Shown here: one piece after another, positions 1 to 10,969 of the stretch
Position numbering within the stretch: position 1 is the stretch's first letter
Layout of the letters: every line of letters begins with the position of its first letter
From: Acidimicrobiaceae bacterium
Lineage (GTDB): Bacteria > Actinomycetota > Acidimicrobiia > Acidimicrobiales > UBA8190
Assembly (NCBI GenBank): GCA_003151475.1
Contig: PLXQ01000018.1
Location: forward strand, 153,449 to 208,402
Reading direction: 5' to 3'
DNA length: 54,954 nt
Notes under the pieces: generated by a model
Database searches by the model: none
Told to the model about the DNA's origin: nothing
Seen by the model: the letters and a program-made list of their open reading frames with translations, nothing else
Position numbers and translations under genes: made by a program

Positions 1-130
1 CGAAGGCCAGGGAGGACTTCCCCGACCCCGACAGACCGGTGAAGACGATGAGCCGGTCACGCGGCAATTCGATGGAGACGTCGCGCAGGTTGTGCTCGCG
101 CGCGCCCCGCACCACCAACATGTCGGCCAT
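1..130 (-). CDS. uvrA: UvrA, excinuclease ABC subunit A (N-terminus only, cut by window edge)
   Basis: Only the first ~43 codons are present; the gene runs off the left edge. The translation reads [20 protein letters not shown] and ends in the Walker A motif GLSGSGKSS, the signature start of the first ABC ATPase domain of UvrA. UvrA dimers find bulky DNA lesions and load UvrB in nucleotide excision repair. It follows uvrB on the same strand, 61 nt downstream of the uvrB stop. There is no Shine-Dalgarno before the ATG; a TAACCT box lies 7 nt upstream, so a leaderless transcript of its own is plausible. Confidence 0.93.
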   Translation of the reverse strand, partial: MADMLVVRGAREHNLRDVSIELPRDRLIVFTGLSGSGKSSLAF

Positions 131-137
131 TAGAGGG

Positions 138-143
138 AGGTTA
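138..143 (-). promoter_or_regulatory. Putative leaderless -10 box for uvrA (TAACCT)
   Basis: Read on the minus strand, TAACCT is followed by 7 nt and then the uvrA ATG. No purine-rich Shine-Dalgarno lies between them; the bases are CCCTCT. A transcript starting about 7 nt after the box would begin at the start codon. No good -35 is visible. Confidence 0.4.
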
Positions 144-191
144 CCGGCGCCGTCATCGGGGCGATGCGGCCGTTCGGATCGACGGAGGCCC

Positions 192-2378
192 TCACGGGAT
201 GGCGGCGGGGATGGGCGTGCCCTCGGCCTCCTCGGCCAGAGCCAACCGTAGGTCGGCGATCTCGTCGCGCAGCAGCGCCGCCTCCTCGTAGCGCAGCTCC
301 AGCGCGGCGGTACGCATCTCCTGCTCGAGCTTCAGCACCAGCGTGACCAGCTCGCTGGCGGGCAGCCCGGCCAGTTCGCCCAGGATGTCGTCGGCCCCGG
401 CCTGGTCGCCGCCCGTGGCGCCGGTCCGAAGCCGGTCCGCCCCCGTCCGTCGGGCTCCCGTCCGCGGCGGCATGCCCCGGCCCGGTACCCCGGTGTGGCC
501 CGACATCCGCCGGGGCCGGCCGGTGGCGGCCCGGCCCCCCTGGTCGCGGCTGTTGCCCCGCTTCGTCCGCGAGTCATCGGCCGGCCGCAGCCGGGCCAGG
601 ATGTCGGTCACCGCCTTGCGCACGGTCGTGGGGTTGATGCCGTGTTCGGTGTTGTAGGCCTGCTGGAGCGCCCGCCGCCGTTGGGTCTCGGAAATGGCCG
701 ACCGCATGGCGTCGGTGATGGTGTCGGCGTAGAGCACCACGTTGCCGTCGACGTTTCTGGCCGCTCGTCCCATGGTCTGGATCAGCGACGAGGCCGAGCG
801 TAAGAAGCCCGTCTTGTCGGCGTCCAAGATGGCCACCAGCTTCACCTCGGGCAGGTCCAGGCCCTCACGCAGCAGGTTGATGCCGACGAGGACGTCGTAC
901 TCCCCCAGCCGCAGGTCGCGCAGCAGCTCGATCCGGGTGATGGTGTCGACGTCGGAGTGCAGATAGCGGACCCGGACGCCCAGCTCGAGCAGGTAGTCGG
1001 TCAGGTCCTCGGCCATCTTCTTGGTCAGGGTGGTCACGAGCACCCGGCCGTCCGTCGCCGCCGTGGCCCGGATCCGCTCGAGCAGGTCGTCGATCTGTCC
1101 CGTGGTGGGGACGATCACCACCTCGGGGTCGACCAGCCCCGTGGGCCGGATCACCTGCTCGGCCACCTGGGTGGAGATGCCGATCTCGTAGGCCCCGGGG
1201 GTGGCCGAGAGGAAGATCACCTGGCCGACCCGGTCGGAGAACTCGTCGAAGGTGAGCGGTCGGTTGTCGAGAGCGGACGGGAGCCGGAAGCCGTGCTCGA
1301 CCAGGGTGTCCTTGCGCGACCGGTCGCCGGCGTACTGGCCGTGGATCTGGGGCACGGCCACGTGGCTCTCGTCGATCACACAGAGGAAGTCCTTCGGAAA
1401 GAAGTCGAGCAGGGTATGGGGCGGCTCCCCCGCCTTGCGGCCGTCGAGATGGCGGCTGTAATTCTCGATGCCGTTGACCACGCCCACCTCGGCCAGCATC
1501 TCGAGATCGTGCTCGGTCCGCAGCCGCAGCCGCTGGGCCTCGAGCAGCTTGTTCTCGGACTGCAGCACCGCCAGCCGCTCGCGCAGCTCCACCTCGATCG
1601 ACAGCACGGCCCGCCGGGTGGCCTCGTCCCCGGCCACGTAGTGGGTGGCGGCGAAGACCACCAGCTCGTCCAGGTCCTCCCCCAGGTCCCCCGTCAGCGC
1701 GTCGAACTGCCGGATCCGCTGCACCTCGTCGCCGAAGAGCTCGATCCGCACGGCCTGCTGCTCGTAGGCCGGGTGCAATTCAATGGTGTCGCCCCGGACC
1801 CGGAAGCGGCCCCGGCCGAGCACGGTGTCGTTGCGGTCGTAGTGCAGGTCCACCAGCCGCCGGAGCAGGCCCCGCTGGTCGACGATGTCCCCGGGCTTGA
1901 GCACCAGGATCCGGTCCCGGTACTCGTCGGGGGAACCGAGACCGTAGATACACGACACCGACGCCACCACGATCACGTCGCGTCGCAGCAGCAGGCTGGA
2001 GGTCGTGGCGTGCCGGAGCCGGTCGATCTCGTCGTTGATGGACGAGTCCTTCTCGATGAAGGTGTCCGAGGTCGGCAGGTAGGCCTCGGGCTGGTAGTAG
2101 TCGTAGTAGGAGACGAAGTACTCCACCCGGTTGTTGGGGAAGAGCTCGCGCATCTCGGCCGACAGCTGGGCGGCCAGCGACTTGTTGGGCTCGATGATCA
2201 GGGTGGGCCGCTGCACGGCCTCGATCGTCCACGCCATGGTGGCCGTCTTCCCGCTCCCGGTGATCCCGAGCAGGGTCTGATACCGGTCGCCCCGGGTGAT
2301 CCCCTCGGCCAACGAGGCGATGGCGGTGGGCTGGTCTCCGGCCGGACGCAGCGGGGAGACGACTTCGAGTCGGGGCAC
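192..2378 (-). CDS. uvrB: UvrB, excinuclease ABC subunit B
   Basis: The damage-verifying helicase-like subunit of nucleotide excision repair; it takes lesions from UvrA and recruits UvrC. The 728 aa are slightly long for the family. Visible in order: Walker A GITGSGKT (about residues 38-45), the beta-hairpin region [15 protein letters not shown] (about 91-105) that inserts between DNA strands, the DESH Walker B in [12 protein letters not shown], helicase motif [11 protein letters not shown], and a C-terminal UVR motif ([24 protein letters not shown] region) that binds UvrC. Between the helicase core and the UVR motif is a ~70-residue Arg/Gly-rich low-complexity insert. The start is GTG at 2378 and has no obvious Shine-Dalgarno. 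It lies 45 nt beyond the coaE stop, in the same order as in Mycobacterium. Confidence 0.96.
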   Translation of the reverse strand: MPRLEVVSPLRPAGDQPTAIASLAEGITRGDRYQTLLGITGSGKTATMAWTIEAVQRPTLIIEPNKSLAAQLSAEMRELFPNNRVEYFVSYYDYYQPEAYLPTSDTFIEKDSSINDEIDRLRHATTSSLLLRRDVIVVASVSCIYGLGSPDEYRDRILVLKPGDIVDQRGLLRRLVDLHYDRNDTVLGRGRFRVRGDTIELHPAYEQQAVRIELFGDEVQRIRQFDALTGDLGEDLDELVVFAATHYVAGDEATRRAVLSIEVELRERLAVLQSENKLLEAQRLRLRTEHDLEMLAEVGVVNGIENYSRHLDGRKAGEPPHTLLDFFPKDFLCVIDESHVAVPQIHGQYAGDRSRKDTLVEHGFRLPSALDNRPLTFDEFSDRVGQVIFLSATPGAYEIGISTQVAEQVIRPTGLVDPEVVIVPTTGQIDDLLERIRATAATDGRVLVTTLTKKMAEDLTDYLLELGVRVRYLHSDVDTITRIELLRDLRLGEYDVLVGINLLREGLDLPEVKLVAILDADKTGFLRSASSLIQTMGRAARNVDGNVVLYADTITDAMRSAISETQRRRALQQAYNTEHGINPTTVRKAVTDILARLRPADDSRTKRGNSRDQGGRAATGRPRRMSGHTGVPGRGMPPRTGARRTGADRLRTGATGGDQAGADDILGELAGLPASELVTLVLKLEQEMRTAALELRYEEAALLRDEIADLRLALAEEAEGTPIPAAIP

Positions 2379-2384
2379 GACTCG
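2366..2384. repeat. Inverted repeat enclosing the uvrB start codon
   Basis: On the minus strand CGAGTCG-TGCCC-CGACTCG is a perfect 7-bp stem with a 5-nt loop. The GTG start codon of uvrB straddles the stem/loop junction. It could affect initiation or be an operator; no function is shown. Confidence 0.45.
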
Positions 2385-2390
2385 ATGGTA
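2385..2390 (-). promoter_or_regulatory. Putative -10 box for uvrB (TACCAT)
   Basis: TACCAT on the minus strand ends 6 nt before the GTG start of uvrB, the spacing expected for a leaderless mRNA. No convincing -35 lies 17 bp upstream, and co-transcription with coaE is equally possible. Confidence 0.3.
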
Positions 2391-2423
2391 CCGGGGGGGT
2401 GTAACAGCCCCTCCGGGACCAGG

Positions 2424-3035
2424 TCAGGAGGAGCCGGCGAGCCGGCCGACCAGGGCGGCCCAGACCCGGTCGACTTCGGCCACCAGGTGCTCGAGATCGG
2501 CGGAGTTGTCGATCACGTAGTCGGCCCCCTCCCGGCGCTCCTGGCGCGACGGTTGGGCCGCCATCCGGGCCTCGGCGTCCTGGCGGCTGAATCCCCGCTG
2601 CTCGACCAGCCGGGAGAGCGCCAGCTCCACGGGGGTGTCCACCACCACGACGACATCGAGGGCCAGCAGCTCCCGGTGGACGGGCTTGAGCAGCGGGATG
2701 TCGAGGACGACGACGTGGTCGCTTCCCTCAACGGCTGCCTTCCGCTCGAGCATGACGGTGGAGATGGCGGGGTGGGTGATGCCGTTCAGCGCGGCCAGGG
2801 AGTCGGCGTCGGCGAAGGCCACGGCGGCCAGCGCCCCACGGTCGAGAGTGCCATCGGCGCCCAGGATGCCCGGACCAAACCGCTCGACCAGAGGTCCCAA
2901 AGCGGCTCCCCCGGGAGCGACCACCTCACGGGCGATCCGGTCGGCGTCGATCAGGATCGCACCCCGCTCGACCAACAGCGCGGCCACGGTGGACTTCCCC
3001 GACCCCATCCCCCCTGTCAGACCGACTGCGAGCAA
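2424..3035 (-). CDS. coaE: Dephospho-CoA kinase
   Basis: Phosphorylates the 3'-OH of the ribose of dephospho-CoA, the last step of CoA synthesis. The 203 aa match the usual length. Near the N-terminus is GLTGGMGSGKST (P-loop), then DADRIAREVV and, further on, VVVLDIPLLKP, typical of CoaE. The start chosen is TTG at 3035, two bases after the TGA of the upstream methyltransferase. The same frame stays open upstream, but that stretch is only the antisense/offset shadow of the methyltransferase, so the longer form is unlikely. In Mycobacterium coaE directly follows rpsA; here it follows an envelope-glycan block instead. Confidence 0.92.
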   Translation of the reverse strand: MLAVGLTGGMGSGKSTVAALLVERGAILIDADRIAREVVAPGGAALGPLVERFGPGILGADGTLDRGALAAVAFADADSLAALNGITHPAISTVMLERKAAVEGSDHVVVLDIPLLKPVHRELLALDVVVVVDTPVELALSRLVEQRGFSRQDAEARMAAQPSRQERREGADYVIDNSADLEHLVAEVDRVWAALVGRLAGSS

Positions 3036-3037
3036 GG

Positions 3038-3826
3038 TCAGCAGTGGCGCGGCTTGCCGGCCACGGCCAGCAGGACGAGGGTCGACTCGTCCACGTCCTC
3101 GGTCACGAAGAAGTCGTCCCCGGTGATCCCGGTGCCCCCGCCGGAGTCGGACCTGGCCATGAAGCGGTAGGCGATGGGCAGGGCCCGGGTGTAGGCGCCC
3201 ACGTACCAGGAATGCGGGATCTTGTGCCGGAGGTCGAAGACGTCGAGCCGGAGCACCTTGGCCGCCTTCTCCCGCCGGAGCCGGAAGTTCTCCTTCACCG
3301 GCGGCACGGCGTCGATCCCCCCGACCCAGACGTCGTCGAAGGAGCGCTGCAGCACCGAGACCAGCTCGGCTTGGCGGAAGAGACGGATATGGAAGGGGTT
3401 CTCGAAGTCGGCCGGGGCGTTCGGGGTGATCACGAAGGCCTTGCCCCCCGGCGCCAGCACCCGGGCCAGCTCGTCGGCGTGGGCCTCGGCGTCGGGGAAG
3501 TGCTCGATCAGATGCGACGAACAGACCCAGTCGAAGCTCCCCGTCCCGAAAGACAGCCGCCGGGCATCGCACTGGGCCACCCGCAGCCCTTCGGGCCCGT
3601 AGCGGCGGGTGGCGTCGACGGCCGCCTCGAAGCTGTAGTCCACCCCCACCACGCTCCGGTCAGCACCGGCGAAGCGGGCCGACTCGAATCCCTGACCACA
3701 GCCGACGTCCAGCATCCGGCCGGGCCCGAGCCGCTCCCGGACGGCGGTGTAGCCCGCCGCGTGCAGCGCCAGTAAGGCGTCCGGCGTCACCCCGACGAGA
3801 GGACGCTCGCCTGTGAGTTTGGCCAC
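3038..3826 (-). CDS. Class I SAM-dependent methyltransferase
   Basis: 262 aa. Motif I RMLDVGCGQGFE (about residues 37-47) and GVDYS (about 61-65) form the SAM site. LARVLAPGGKAFVITPN is the usual beta-5 region of Methyltransf_11/25 proteins, and HLIEHFPDAEAH is the typical post-II region. The GTG start at 3826 is preceded by AGAGGA at good spacing; the frame is open further upstream, but that part overlaps the divergent aftD region and looks non-coding. Substrate unknown. The position next to aftD and other glycosyltransferases suggests a sugar or lipid-linked glycan substrate, which is inference. Confidence 0.85.
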   Translation of the reverse strand: MAKLTGERPLVGVTPDALLALHAAGYTAVRERLGPGRMLDVGCGQGFESARFAGADRSVVGVDYSFEAAVDATRRYGPEGLRVAQCDARRLSFGTGSFDWVCSSHLIEHFPDAEAHADELARVLAPGGKAFVITPNAPADFENPFHIRLFRQAELVSVLQRSFDDVWVGGIDAVPPVKENFRLRREKAAKVLRLDVFDLRHKIPHSWYVGAYTRALPIAYRFMARSDSGGGTGITGDDFFVTEDVDESTLVLLAVAGKPRHC

Positions 3827-3977
3827 CCGGTCCTCTCTTTCGCTGCCCCGATGCCGTTCTTTCGGTGCCCCGATGCCGTCCGGAGCCACGCGTACACTAC
3901 CGGCGGACATCGGATCCGGCGGGAACCGCCGAGCTGTCCGGACGGCGTGGGGCACGCGCCCGGGGAGGACTGACGCG

Positions 3978-6900
3978 TTGAGCTTGACGGTGGACACGGC
4001 CGCGCCGCCGCCGGACACCGGGACCGCGCCGCCGGGGACCGGGACCGCGCCGCCGGGGACCGAGACGGCGCCGGCGGCTGTCGGGGACACCGTCGCCACC
4101 GGCGATGGCGGGGACGGGGGCAAGACCGGCACCGGGGAGAGCGGTGGCGATGGTCGGGGCCGGCTCCGGGCCTGGGTGTCGCCGACGTATTCCTGGGCCC
4201 TGCACATCGCGCTGGCCGGACTGGCCTTCATCCCCCAGCTGCTGGCCCAGCCCGGGGTGGTCGACTCGGACACGAAGAGCTATCTCTACCTGGACCCGGG
4301 CCGGTTCCTGGCCCAGTCGGTGTCCATGTGGGACCCGACCAACGGGCTCGGGACGGTCACCCACGAGCAGATCGGCTACCTGTGGCCGATGGGGCCGTTC
4401 TTCTGGCTGGTCCACGCGCTGGGCATCCCGCTGTGGGCCGGCGAGCGGCTCTGGGTGGGGGCCATCCTCTTCATGGCCGGGACCGGGGTGCTGGCGCTGT
4501 GCCGGACCATGGGGGTCCACGGGCCCGGCCGGCTGGTGGCGTCCCTGGCCTTCATGCTCTCGCCCTACTTCCTGCAGTACGTGGGCCGGATCTCGGTCAT
4601 CTTGCTGCCCTACGCGGCGCTGCCCTGGCTGATCACCATGGCGGCCCGGTCGGTGCGGAGCAGGGGCTGGCGCTTCCCGGCTCTGTTCGCCCTGATCTGG
4701 TTGAGCGTCTCTTCCATCAACGCCAGCTCGGCCATCTACGCCGGCCTGGCCCCCGCACTCTGGCTGCCCTACGCCGTGCTCGTCACCCGGGAGGCCCGCT
4801 GGCGCGACGCCTGGGCGGCGGCCTGGCGGATCGCCGTGCTCGTGATCCTGGTCTCGCTGTGGTGGGTGGCGGCGCTGGCCGTGGAGGGCGGCTACGGCCT
4901 GAACATCTTGAAGTACACCGAGACCGTCCCCACGGTGGCGGCCACCTCGCTCGCCTCGGAGGTGCTGCGGGGCCTCGGCTACTGGTACTTCTACGACGGC
5001 GACCAACTGGGGCAGTGGGTCTCGACCTCGATCCAGCTGACCCAGCAGCTCTGGTTGATCGCGCTCTCCTTCGCCGTGCCCCTGGTCGCCTTCATCTGCG
5101 CCATGATCGTCCGCTGGCGGGCCCGGGCCTACTTCGCCCTGCTGGTGCTGATCGGGATGGTGCTGGCCGTGGGGGCCCATCCCTTCAGCTCGCCGTCGGC
5201 CATCGGCCGGGCGCTCAAGACCTTCATGACCCGGACCGAGGCGGGCCTGGCCCTGCGGTCGACGGACCGGGCCACCCCCACCGTGGTGCTGGGGCTGGCC
5301 ATGCTGACCGGGGCCGGGATCACCGCGCTGTGGCGGAGGGGCCGGATCATCGGGGTGCTCGCCGCGGTGATCGCCGGCGGGGTGATCATCGCCGCTGACC
5401 CGCCGATCTTCAACGGCACCACGGTGGCCGATCACTTCACCCAACCGTCGCCGCTGCCCGGCTATGTCACCCAGGCGGCCAAGGCGCTGAACGCCGAGCA
5501 CACAGACAGCCGGGTGCTCGCCATCCCGGGGGAGAACTTCGCCGCCTACCGCTACGGCGACGTGATCGATCCCGTCTGGCCGGGCCTTCTGACCCGTCCC
5601 TTCGTGACCCGGGAGCAGCAGGCGCTCGGCTCGCTCGCCTCCTACGACCTTCTCTACGGACTCGACAACCCGATGCAGAACGGCATCGTGGAGCCCGCCG
5701 CCATCGCCCCCCTGGCCCGGTTGATGAGCGCCGGCGACGTGCTCGTCCAGAACGACCTGGCCTACGAGCGCTACAACTCGCCGCGGCCGTTGCAGATGCA
5801 GTCGGCCCTCACGCCCACCCCACCGGGGCTGTCCGCCCCCGTCGGTTACGGGGCGGTCCGGCCCAACATCTCGCAGTTCCCCATCACCGACGAGGAGGCG
5901 CTGGCCACCTCGCCCGACCAGGCCTGGCCGGCGCCGGTGCAGGTGATGGCGGTGTCTGATCCCCGGCCCATCGTGCGGGCGGAATCGACGGCGGGCGAGC
6001 TGGTGGTGGACGGCGACGGGGTGGGTCTCGACGAAGCGGCGTCGGCGGGACTGCTGAACACGAACTCGGCCGTCCTCTACGCCGGGACTCTGGACAGCCA
6101 CCCGGCGGCCATGAGCCAGGCGCTCGGGAGCAATTCGACCTTCGTGCTGAGCGACAGCAACCGGAAACAGGCCTTTCGCTGGAACACCATCCTGGGCAAC
6201 GCCGGGGCCACCCTGACGAAGAAGCAGCCGCAGCCGACCGACCCCAACAACGCGCCGCTCGACCTCTTCCCCGCGGCGCCGGCCGACGCCCAGACCACGG
6301 TGGCGCTCGAGGGGGTGTCCTCCATCAGCGCCTCCTCCTACGGCGACGTGGACGACTACCTGCCCGAGGACCGGCCCAGCCAGGCGCTCGACGGCAGCCT
6401 GGACACGGCGTGGGAGACGGGGGCTTTCACCGTCCCTCTGCACCAGTGGTGGCAGGTGGTGTTGGACGGCCCTCTGACGACCGATCATGTGACCCTCGTC
6501 CAGCCGCTCTCGGGGGTGGACAACCAGTGGATCACCAAGGTGACACTGACCTTCGACGGCGGAACACCGCTGGCCGTCAGCCTGGGGCCCGGATCACGGA
6601 CGGCGCAGGGTCAGACGATCAGCTTCCCGACGCGGAGCTTCACGACGCTGCGGGTGACGATCGACGAGACCAACCTGACCGGCGCCTCGCCCACCATCAT
6701 CCAGAACGCCTCCCCCGTGGGGCTGGCGGCGGTGGAACTGGGGGGGGCGCTGGCGCAGGAAGTGATCGCCATGCCCGAGGACCTGCTGAAGGCGGCCGGG
6801 ATCGGCTCGCAGTCGCACCGGCTGGCCATCGTGATGACCCGGCAGCAGGTGGCGCCCATCCCGCCGCGTTCTGACCTCGAACCCACCTTGAGCCGGCAGT

Positions 6901-9416
6901 TCACGCTGCCGACGCCGCGGTCGTTCAGCCTGACGGGGACGGCCACGGTGAACACGCTGATCCCCGACGGGACGATCGACAGCCTGGTGGGCCGGCCCGG
7001 GAGCAACGGCAGCGGCGTGGTGGCCTACTCGAAGGGCCGGCTGCCGGGCGATCTGCACGACACGGCCTCGGCTGCGGTGGACGGGAAGACGAGCACCATG
7101 TGGTCTCCCGGTTTCGGGCCCCAGGTCGGTGAGTGGATCCAAGTCCATGTGCCGAGGACGACGACCTTCAGTCATCTCGATCTGCAGGTGGTGGCCGACG
7201 GTCATCACTCGGTACCGACGGCGGTGACGATCTCCACCGAGAACGGCTCCGATCATGTGACGCTGCCCCCCATCACCGACGGCCGGCGGCAGAACGCCAC
7301 CGTCTCGGTGCCGATCTCCTTCCCGCCGTTGACGGGACAGCAGATCGAGCTGACCTTCACCGCAGTGCGGGCCGAGCAGACGAGGAACTACTACTCGCAT
7401 AATCAGATCACCCTGCCCATCGGCATCGCCGAGCTGGGTCTGCCCGGGGTCGACGCGCCGGCCCCGCCGGCGGCGATGCCCGGGACCTGTCAGTCCAATC
7501 TGCTGACCATCGACGGCCGGGCCGTCTCCCTGCGGATCACCGGATCCACGGCGGCGGCGCTCGACGGCAAGACCTTGACGGTGCAGGCCTGCGGGGCCGA
7601 CGCCGGGGGGATCACCCTCGGCCCCGGCTCGCATGTGATCCAGAGCACGGCCGGCCACGAGACCGGGTTCGACATCGACCAGTTGGTGCTCGACTCCGCC
7701 GCCGGCGGCGGCGCCCAGAGCGAAGTCCCCGGCGTCGCTCTGCCCGCGCCCGTTGCCGGACCGGCCCCCACCGTGCAGGTGCTCAGCCAGACGGCCACCA
7801 GCTTCCGCCTGCATGTCACCGGTGTCAGTGCCAGCAGCGGACCGTTCTGGCTCGCGCTGGGCGAGAGCGCGAACAAGGGTTGGCAGGCCACCACGACTGC
7901 TTCGGGGGCAGGTGGTTCGGGCGGTTCGGGCCTGGGGCCGGCGATGCTGATCGACGGGTTCGGCAACGGTTGGATGGTCGATCCGGCCAAGCTGGGCGGG
8001 GCCATCACGGGCAACGGCTTCGACGTGGTGCTCACGTGGACTCCCCAGCGTCGGGTGAACCTGGCTCTGGTGATCTCGGCCGCCGCCGCGCTTCTCTGTC
8101 TCTTGCTGGCGTTGGTGCCGAACCGCTGGCGGCGGCGGGTACTGGCGATGCGTCGTCGGGTGCTGCGACTCGGTCGGCACCGGCGAAGCAGATCGGCCGG
8201 GGCGCCGGCCATGACCGGAACGCCGGCCATGGCCGGGACGGCGGTGGTGGTGCGGGTCGGGCCGACGAGCGGGCCGGTCGAGCCGATGTACTCGAGGCGG
8301 GTCCGGTCGTGGGAGGGAGATGACCCACCCGAGCTCGGAAGTCCCTTCTCGGCCCCACGGAGACGGCCGCGGTGGTGGGCCTACGTCGTGGCGCCCGTGG
8401 TGGCAGGAGTCATCGCCGGCGGGGTATTGACGCGACCCAAGATCGGTGAGCCCCAGATCGGTCTGGTGGTGGCGGGGGTGGTTCTGCTGATCCTGCTCGT
8501 CCGGCACTTCCGCTGGCTGCTCTCACTGGCCGCCATCGGGCTGGTGGCGGCGACGGCCGACTACACGGTGAGGCATCAGTCACTGTTCCACTTCCCCGCC
8601 GGGGGCTGGCCCATCAACTTCGAACCGGCCAGCGAGCTGGCCTGGGGTGCCGTTGTTCTGCTGGCCGCCGACGCCATCGTCGAGATCGCCCGCGGGGGAA
8701 CGCGGGTGGCGTCTGTCGTGGTCGGTCCCGAAGACGGCGTTGTCGATTCTGAAAAAACGGCGACGGATGCCGATGACGGTGCTCCGGGTTCCCTTGGCGC
8801 TGCTGCGGCTTCCGATGACGGTGCGACCGATGCCGATGCCGATGCCGATGCCAGCGCCACGGATGCCGCTGCGGGCGTCACGATTGCCGATGACACTGCG
8901 ACGGATGTCGATGACGCCCCCACGGAGCCCGCGTCGGAATCGGATCCCCCCGAGCCCTCCGGTGACACGACGACCGACACAAGTCTCTCGCTCGGGGAAA
9001 CGGAGCCACTCTCAACGGAATCCGAACCTTCAGATGCAAAGTCATCCGACTCCCACTGCGACGCTGACGTGGACGCTGACTCAGACGCGCGCTCAGACGC
9101 GGACTCCGACTCAGACTCAGACGCGCGCTCAGACTCAGACGGGAGAGCGGACTCCGACGCTGTCTCAGACGCGGGTTCATCGGAGCCGGATTCACACGGG
9201 CCCGAACAAGAAGAACGGGAACCTCGGGAGCCAGACGATCCGGATGATCCGGACGACTCAGACGGGCCGGACGGGCCGAAGACTCCGGATGATCCGGAAG
9301 GACCGAGCGGGCCGGACGGGCCGGAAGCAGAGGAACCGGAAGGAGAGGCCGCGCCAGAGGAGACCGTCGATCCCAGCTTGCCAAGCGGGGATACGGACAT
9401 GACACTGCGGCATTGA
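3978..9416 (+). CDS. AftD-like alpha-(1->3)-arabinofuranosyltransferase (GT-C, DUF3367) with acidic C-terminal tail
   Basis: 1812 aa. After a Pro/Thr/Gly-rich N-terminus, membrane helices start near residue 70 ([14 protein letters not shown]). The first extracellular loop contains [13 protein letters not shown] (about 94-106), the acidic GT-C catalytic region seen in AftD. Around residues 780-850 and 1027-1075 are two F5/8-type-C-like carbohydrate-binding modules ([27 protein letters not shown]). More helices follow near 1360-1380 and 1470-1530. From about residue 1590 the protein becomes a ~220-residue Asp/Ser/Glu/Pro tail with DAD, DSD and DDPDDPDD runs. AftD adds arabinofuranose branches to arabinogalactan/lipoarabinomannan in Mycobacterium. 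Start is TTG at 3978 with GGGGAGGA 9 nt before it. Divergent from the methyltransferase; the gene is followed by a gene fragment. Confidence 0.85.
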   Translation: MSLTVDTAAPPPDTGTAPPGTGTAPPGTETAPAAVGDTVATGDGGDGGKTGTGESGGDGRGRLRAWVSPTYSWALHIALAGLAFIPQLLAQPGVVDSDTKSYLYLDPGRFLAQSVSMWDPTNGLGTVTHEQIGYLWPMGPFFWLVHALGIPLWAGERLWVGAILFMAGTGVLALCRTMGVHGPGRLVASLAFMLSPYFLQYVGRISVILLPYAALPWLITMAARSVRSRGWRFPALFALIWLSVSSINASSAIYAGLAPALWLPYAVLVTREARWRDAWAAAWRIAVLVILVSLWWVAALAVEGGYGLNILKYTETVPTVAATSLASEVLRGLGYWYFYDGDQLGQWVSTSIQLTQQLWLIALSFAVPLVAFICAMIVRWRARAYFALLVLIGMVLAVGAHPFSSPSAIGRALKTFMTRTEAGLALRSTDRATPTVVLGLAMLTGAGITALWRRGRIIGVLAAVIAGGVIIAADPPIFNGTTVADHFTQPSPLPGYVTQAAKALNAEHTDSRVLAIPGENFAAYRYGDVIDPVWPGLLTRPFVTREQQALGSLASYDLLYGLDNPMQNGIVEPAAIAPLARLMSAGDVLVQNDLAYERYNSPRPLQMQSALTPTPPGLSAPVGYGAVRPNISQFPITDEEALATSPDQAWPAPVQVMAVSDPRPIVRAESTAGELVVDGDGVGLDEAASAGLLNTNSAVLYAGTLDSHPAAMSQALGSNSTFVLSDSNRKQAFRWNTILGNAGATLTKKQPQPTDPNNAPLDLFPAAPADAQTTVALEGVSSISASSYGDVDDYLPEDRPSQALDGSLDTAWETGAFTVPLHQWWQVVLDGPLTTDHVTLVQPLSGVDNQWITKVTLTFDGGTPLAVSLGPGSRTAQGQTISFPTRSFTTLRVTIDETNLTGASPTIIQNASPVGLAAVELGGALAQEVIAMPEDLLKAAGIGSQSHRLAIVMTRQQVAPIPPRSDLEPTLSRQFTLPTPRSFSLTGTATVNTLIPDGTIDSLVGRPGSNGSGVVAYSKGRLPGDLHDTASAAVDGKTSTMWSPGFGPQVGEWIQVHVPRTTTFSHLDLQVVADGHHSVPTAVTISTENGSDHVTLPPITDGRRQNATVSVPISFPPLTGQQIELTFTAVRAEQTRNYYSHNQITLPIGIAELGLPGVDAPAPPAAMPGTCQSNLLTIDGRAVSLRITGSTAAALDGKTLTVQACGADAGGITLGPGSHVIQSTAGHETGFDIDQLVLDSAAGGGAQSEVPGVALPAPVAGPAPTVQVLSQTATSFRLHVTGVSASSGPFWLALGESANKGWQATTTASGAGGSGGSGLGPAMLIDGFGNGWMVDPAKLGGAITGNGFDVVLTWTPQRRVNLALVISAAAALLCLLLALVPNRWRRRVLAMRRRVLRLGRHRRSRSAGAPAMTGTPAMAGTAVVVRVGPTSGPVEPMYSRRVRSWEGDDPPELGSPFSAPRRRPRWWAYVVAPVVAGVIAGGVLTRPKIGEPQIGLVVAGVVLLILLVRHFRWLLSLAAIGLVAATADYTVRHQSLFHFPAGGWPINFEPASELAWGAVVLLAADAIVEIARGGTRVASVVVGPEDGVVDSEKTATDADDGAPGSLGAAAASDDGATDADADADASATDAAAGVTIADDTATDVDDAPTEPASESDPPEPSGDTTTDTSLSLGETEPLSTESEPSDAKSSDSHCDADVDADSDARSDADSDSDSDARSDSDGRADSDAVSDAGSSEPDSHGPEQEEREPREPDDPDDPDDSDGPDGPKTPDDPEGPSGPDGPEAEEPEGEAAPEETVDPSLPSGDTDMTLRH
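8745..9400 (+). repeat. Low-complexity Asp/Ser/Glu/Pro coding tail of the aftD-like gene
   Basis: Short-period repeats such as gatgcc and gactca/gacgcg encode runs of D/A, D/S and D/P. Such DNA is prone to slippage, so tail length probably varies between strains. It follows the last predicted membrane helix. Confidence 0.75.
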
Positions 9417-9417
9417 T

Positions 9418-9645
9418 CCGATAGGCCCCTTCGATACGGGTACGAGCTATCGACCGGGCGCCCGGTTCGGCCCCTCCGCCGTCCGGCAGGGCTCGCGTCT
9501 GCTGCGGCCCTACCACCCGGAGCTCGAGATCAGCCCCTTCGACGCCGTCCAGGTGGTCGATGCCGGCGATGTGGCCTGCACGCCGTTCGACATAGAAGAG
9601 GCGGTGGCGCAGATCGAAGGCGCTGTCGATCAGCGGGACCGGGGC
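9418..9645 (+). pseudogene. Agmatinase/arginase-family gene fragment
   Basis: Directly after the aftD stop, a plus-strand frame (first codon of the clear match at 9424) reads [20 protein letters not shown] and continues through [16 protein letters not shown] and [20 protein letters not shown]. This is the N-terminal ureohydrolase core of agmatinase (SpeB), which normally continues to the metal-binding GGDHTI and DAHxD motifs. Those are absent: the fragment ends where the convergent glycosyltransferase begins (stop at 9630). There is no start codon at the left end. About 75 of ~310 residues remain, so this is a relic of a rearrangement rather than a working enzyme. Confidence 0.8.
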
Positions 9646-10916
9646 GGATGGAGCTCGGCCTCGGCGACGAGAGCCTCGAGAGTGCCCGCTGCAGTCGCCT
9701 CCCAGGTCAAGCGGCCGGCGTGCTCTTGGGCGGCGCGACCGAGGCGGCGTCGGAAGGTGTCGTCGCGTAGAAGGCGCTCGAGCTGGTCGGCAAACTGGTC
9801 GGGGCTGTCGACGAGGATGCCGGTGACGGCGTGGTCGACGGCGTCGCTGTGGCCGGCGATCCGGGTGACAAGGGCCGGGGTGGCGCAGGCGGCTGCTTCT
9901 GTGATGGTCATGCCCCAGCCTTCGCGCTGGGACATGGAGACGAGGAGCCAGGCCCGTCGGTAGGTGTCGCGGAGCTCGTCATCGGACATCCGACCGACGA
10001 GCTCGATCCAGCCGGTCGCCCCGGCGGCCCGGATCCTTTGCTCCAGCTGGGGCCGCTCGTAACCCTCACCGACGATCTGGGCCCGGAGAGCGGGAATGCG
10101 GGAGCGGACGGCGACGAGCTGGTCGATCAGCAGATCGAAGCGCTTGACCGGTACCAGTCGTCCGACGGCCACCACCAGAGGATCAGGGGAGCGAACCGAT
10201 CCCGGAGTGAATCGGGCGTCGACTCCAGGGGGGACGACGGAGATGTTCTCGGGGGGAAGCCGGAGCATGGAGACGATCTCGTCGCGCGATGACGCCGACA
10301 GGGTGACGATCCGGCTGTGGCGGTAGAGAGGCGGGGCGAGGCGGCGTTCGACGAAGGCGCCCACGGGTGCGAGTCGTCGGGACATCACCATCTGCCACAT
10401 CTCGGCATGGACGTGATGGAGGAAGACGATCTTCGGGCAGCGGGCCCAGACGGGGGAGAAGAAGGGCATGCCGTTCCAGATCTCGACCAGACCGTCGGGT
10501 CGGCCCCGGCGACCGACGAAGCCGCTCAGGGCGCTTCTCGGGAAGACGCCGTAGCGACCCGATTTGCGGACGACGCGGTAGCCGTCTCGTCGGGTGAAGG
10601 GGGCGTGGCCCTCGGCCGTCGATGTCCGCATGGTGACGTCGATACCGGCGGCGGCCCAGAGGCTGGCGATCCGGTGGGCGTGGAGCTCGGATCCCCCCGC
10701 TTCGGGGTCGTCCAGGTCGCGCCAGGCGAGCAGATGGATCCGGTTGAGGCCGAGCTTCCCCGCCGCACTGACGGCGGCATCGAGCCGGATCCGGCTGGCC
10801 AGCCCGGGATCTTGCGGAACGACGGAAGCGAGAGCAGTGGCAGGAGCGGCCACAGAGCGGGTGCCGGAGGCGACGGCCCCGGTGATGGTCACCTGTCTCG
10901 ACTCGCTGTCCGTCAC
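9630..10916 (-). CDS. GT4-family glycosyltransferase
   Basis: 428 aa, GT-B fold. N-terminal acceptor domain with [16 protein letters not shown]. The C-terminal nucleotide-sugar domain has [26 protein letters not shown] and [15 protein letters not shown], the EX7E-like donor site of GT4 retaining enzymes. The start chosen is GTG at 10916 (VTDSESRQ), with AGGGAG 8 nt upstream; a longer reading to 11243 would overlap the flippase and looks non-coding. It lies 53 nt downstream of the flippase gene on the same strand, so the two probably make one operon that builds and exports an envelope glycan. Donor and acceptor unknown. Confidence 0.88.
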   Translation of the reverse strand: MTDSESRQVTITGAVASGTRSVAAPATALASVVPQDPGLASRIRLDAAVSAAGKLGLNRIHLLAWRDLDDPEAGGSELHAHRIASLWAAAGIDVTMRTSTAEGHAPFTRRDGYRVVRKSGRYGVFPRSALSGFVGRRGRPDGLVEIWNGMPFFSPVWARCPKIVFLHHVHAEMWQMVMSRRLAPVGAFVERRLAPPLYRHSRIVTLSASSRDEIVSMLRLPPENISVVPPGVDARFTPGSVRSPDPLVVAVGRLVPVKRFDLLIDQLVAVRSRIPALRAQIVGEGYERPQLEQRIRAAGATGWIELVGRMSDDELRDTYRRAWLLVSMSQREGWGMTITEAAACATPALVTRIAGHSDAVDHAVTGILVDSPDQFADQLERLLRDDTFRRRLGRAAQEHAGRLTWEATAAGTLEALVAEAELHPPRSR

Positions 10917-10969
10917 GTCCGATGCTCCCTGGTCAGCCCCGCTGCCCTTCGAGGACCACGGTATCTCTA

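Noticed and set aside
957..3170. Long plus-strand open frame (over 700 codons) opposite uvrB and coaE
   Set aside because: It is antisense to two clearly recognisable genes, has His/Gly/Arg/Val-biased composition and no domain; long shadow frames are expected at this GC content.
5129..5422. Other 60-150-codon frames inside large genes throughout the window
   Set aside because: They overlap genes with firm domain evidence and lack independent ribosome sites or recognisable motifs.
3897..6488. Minus-strand open frame of about 860 codons opposite the aftD-like gene
   Set aside because: Shadow of the aftD-like gene, with the same low-information Arg/Gly/His composition.
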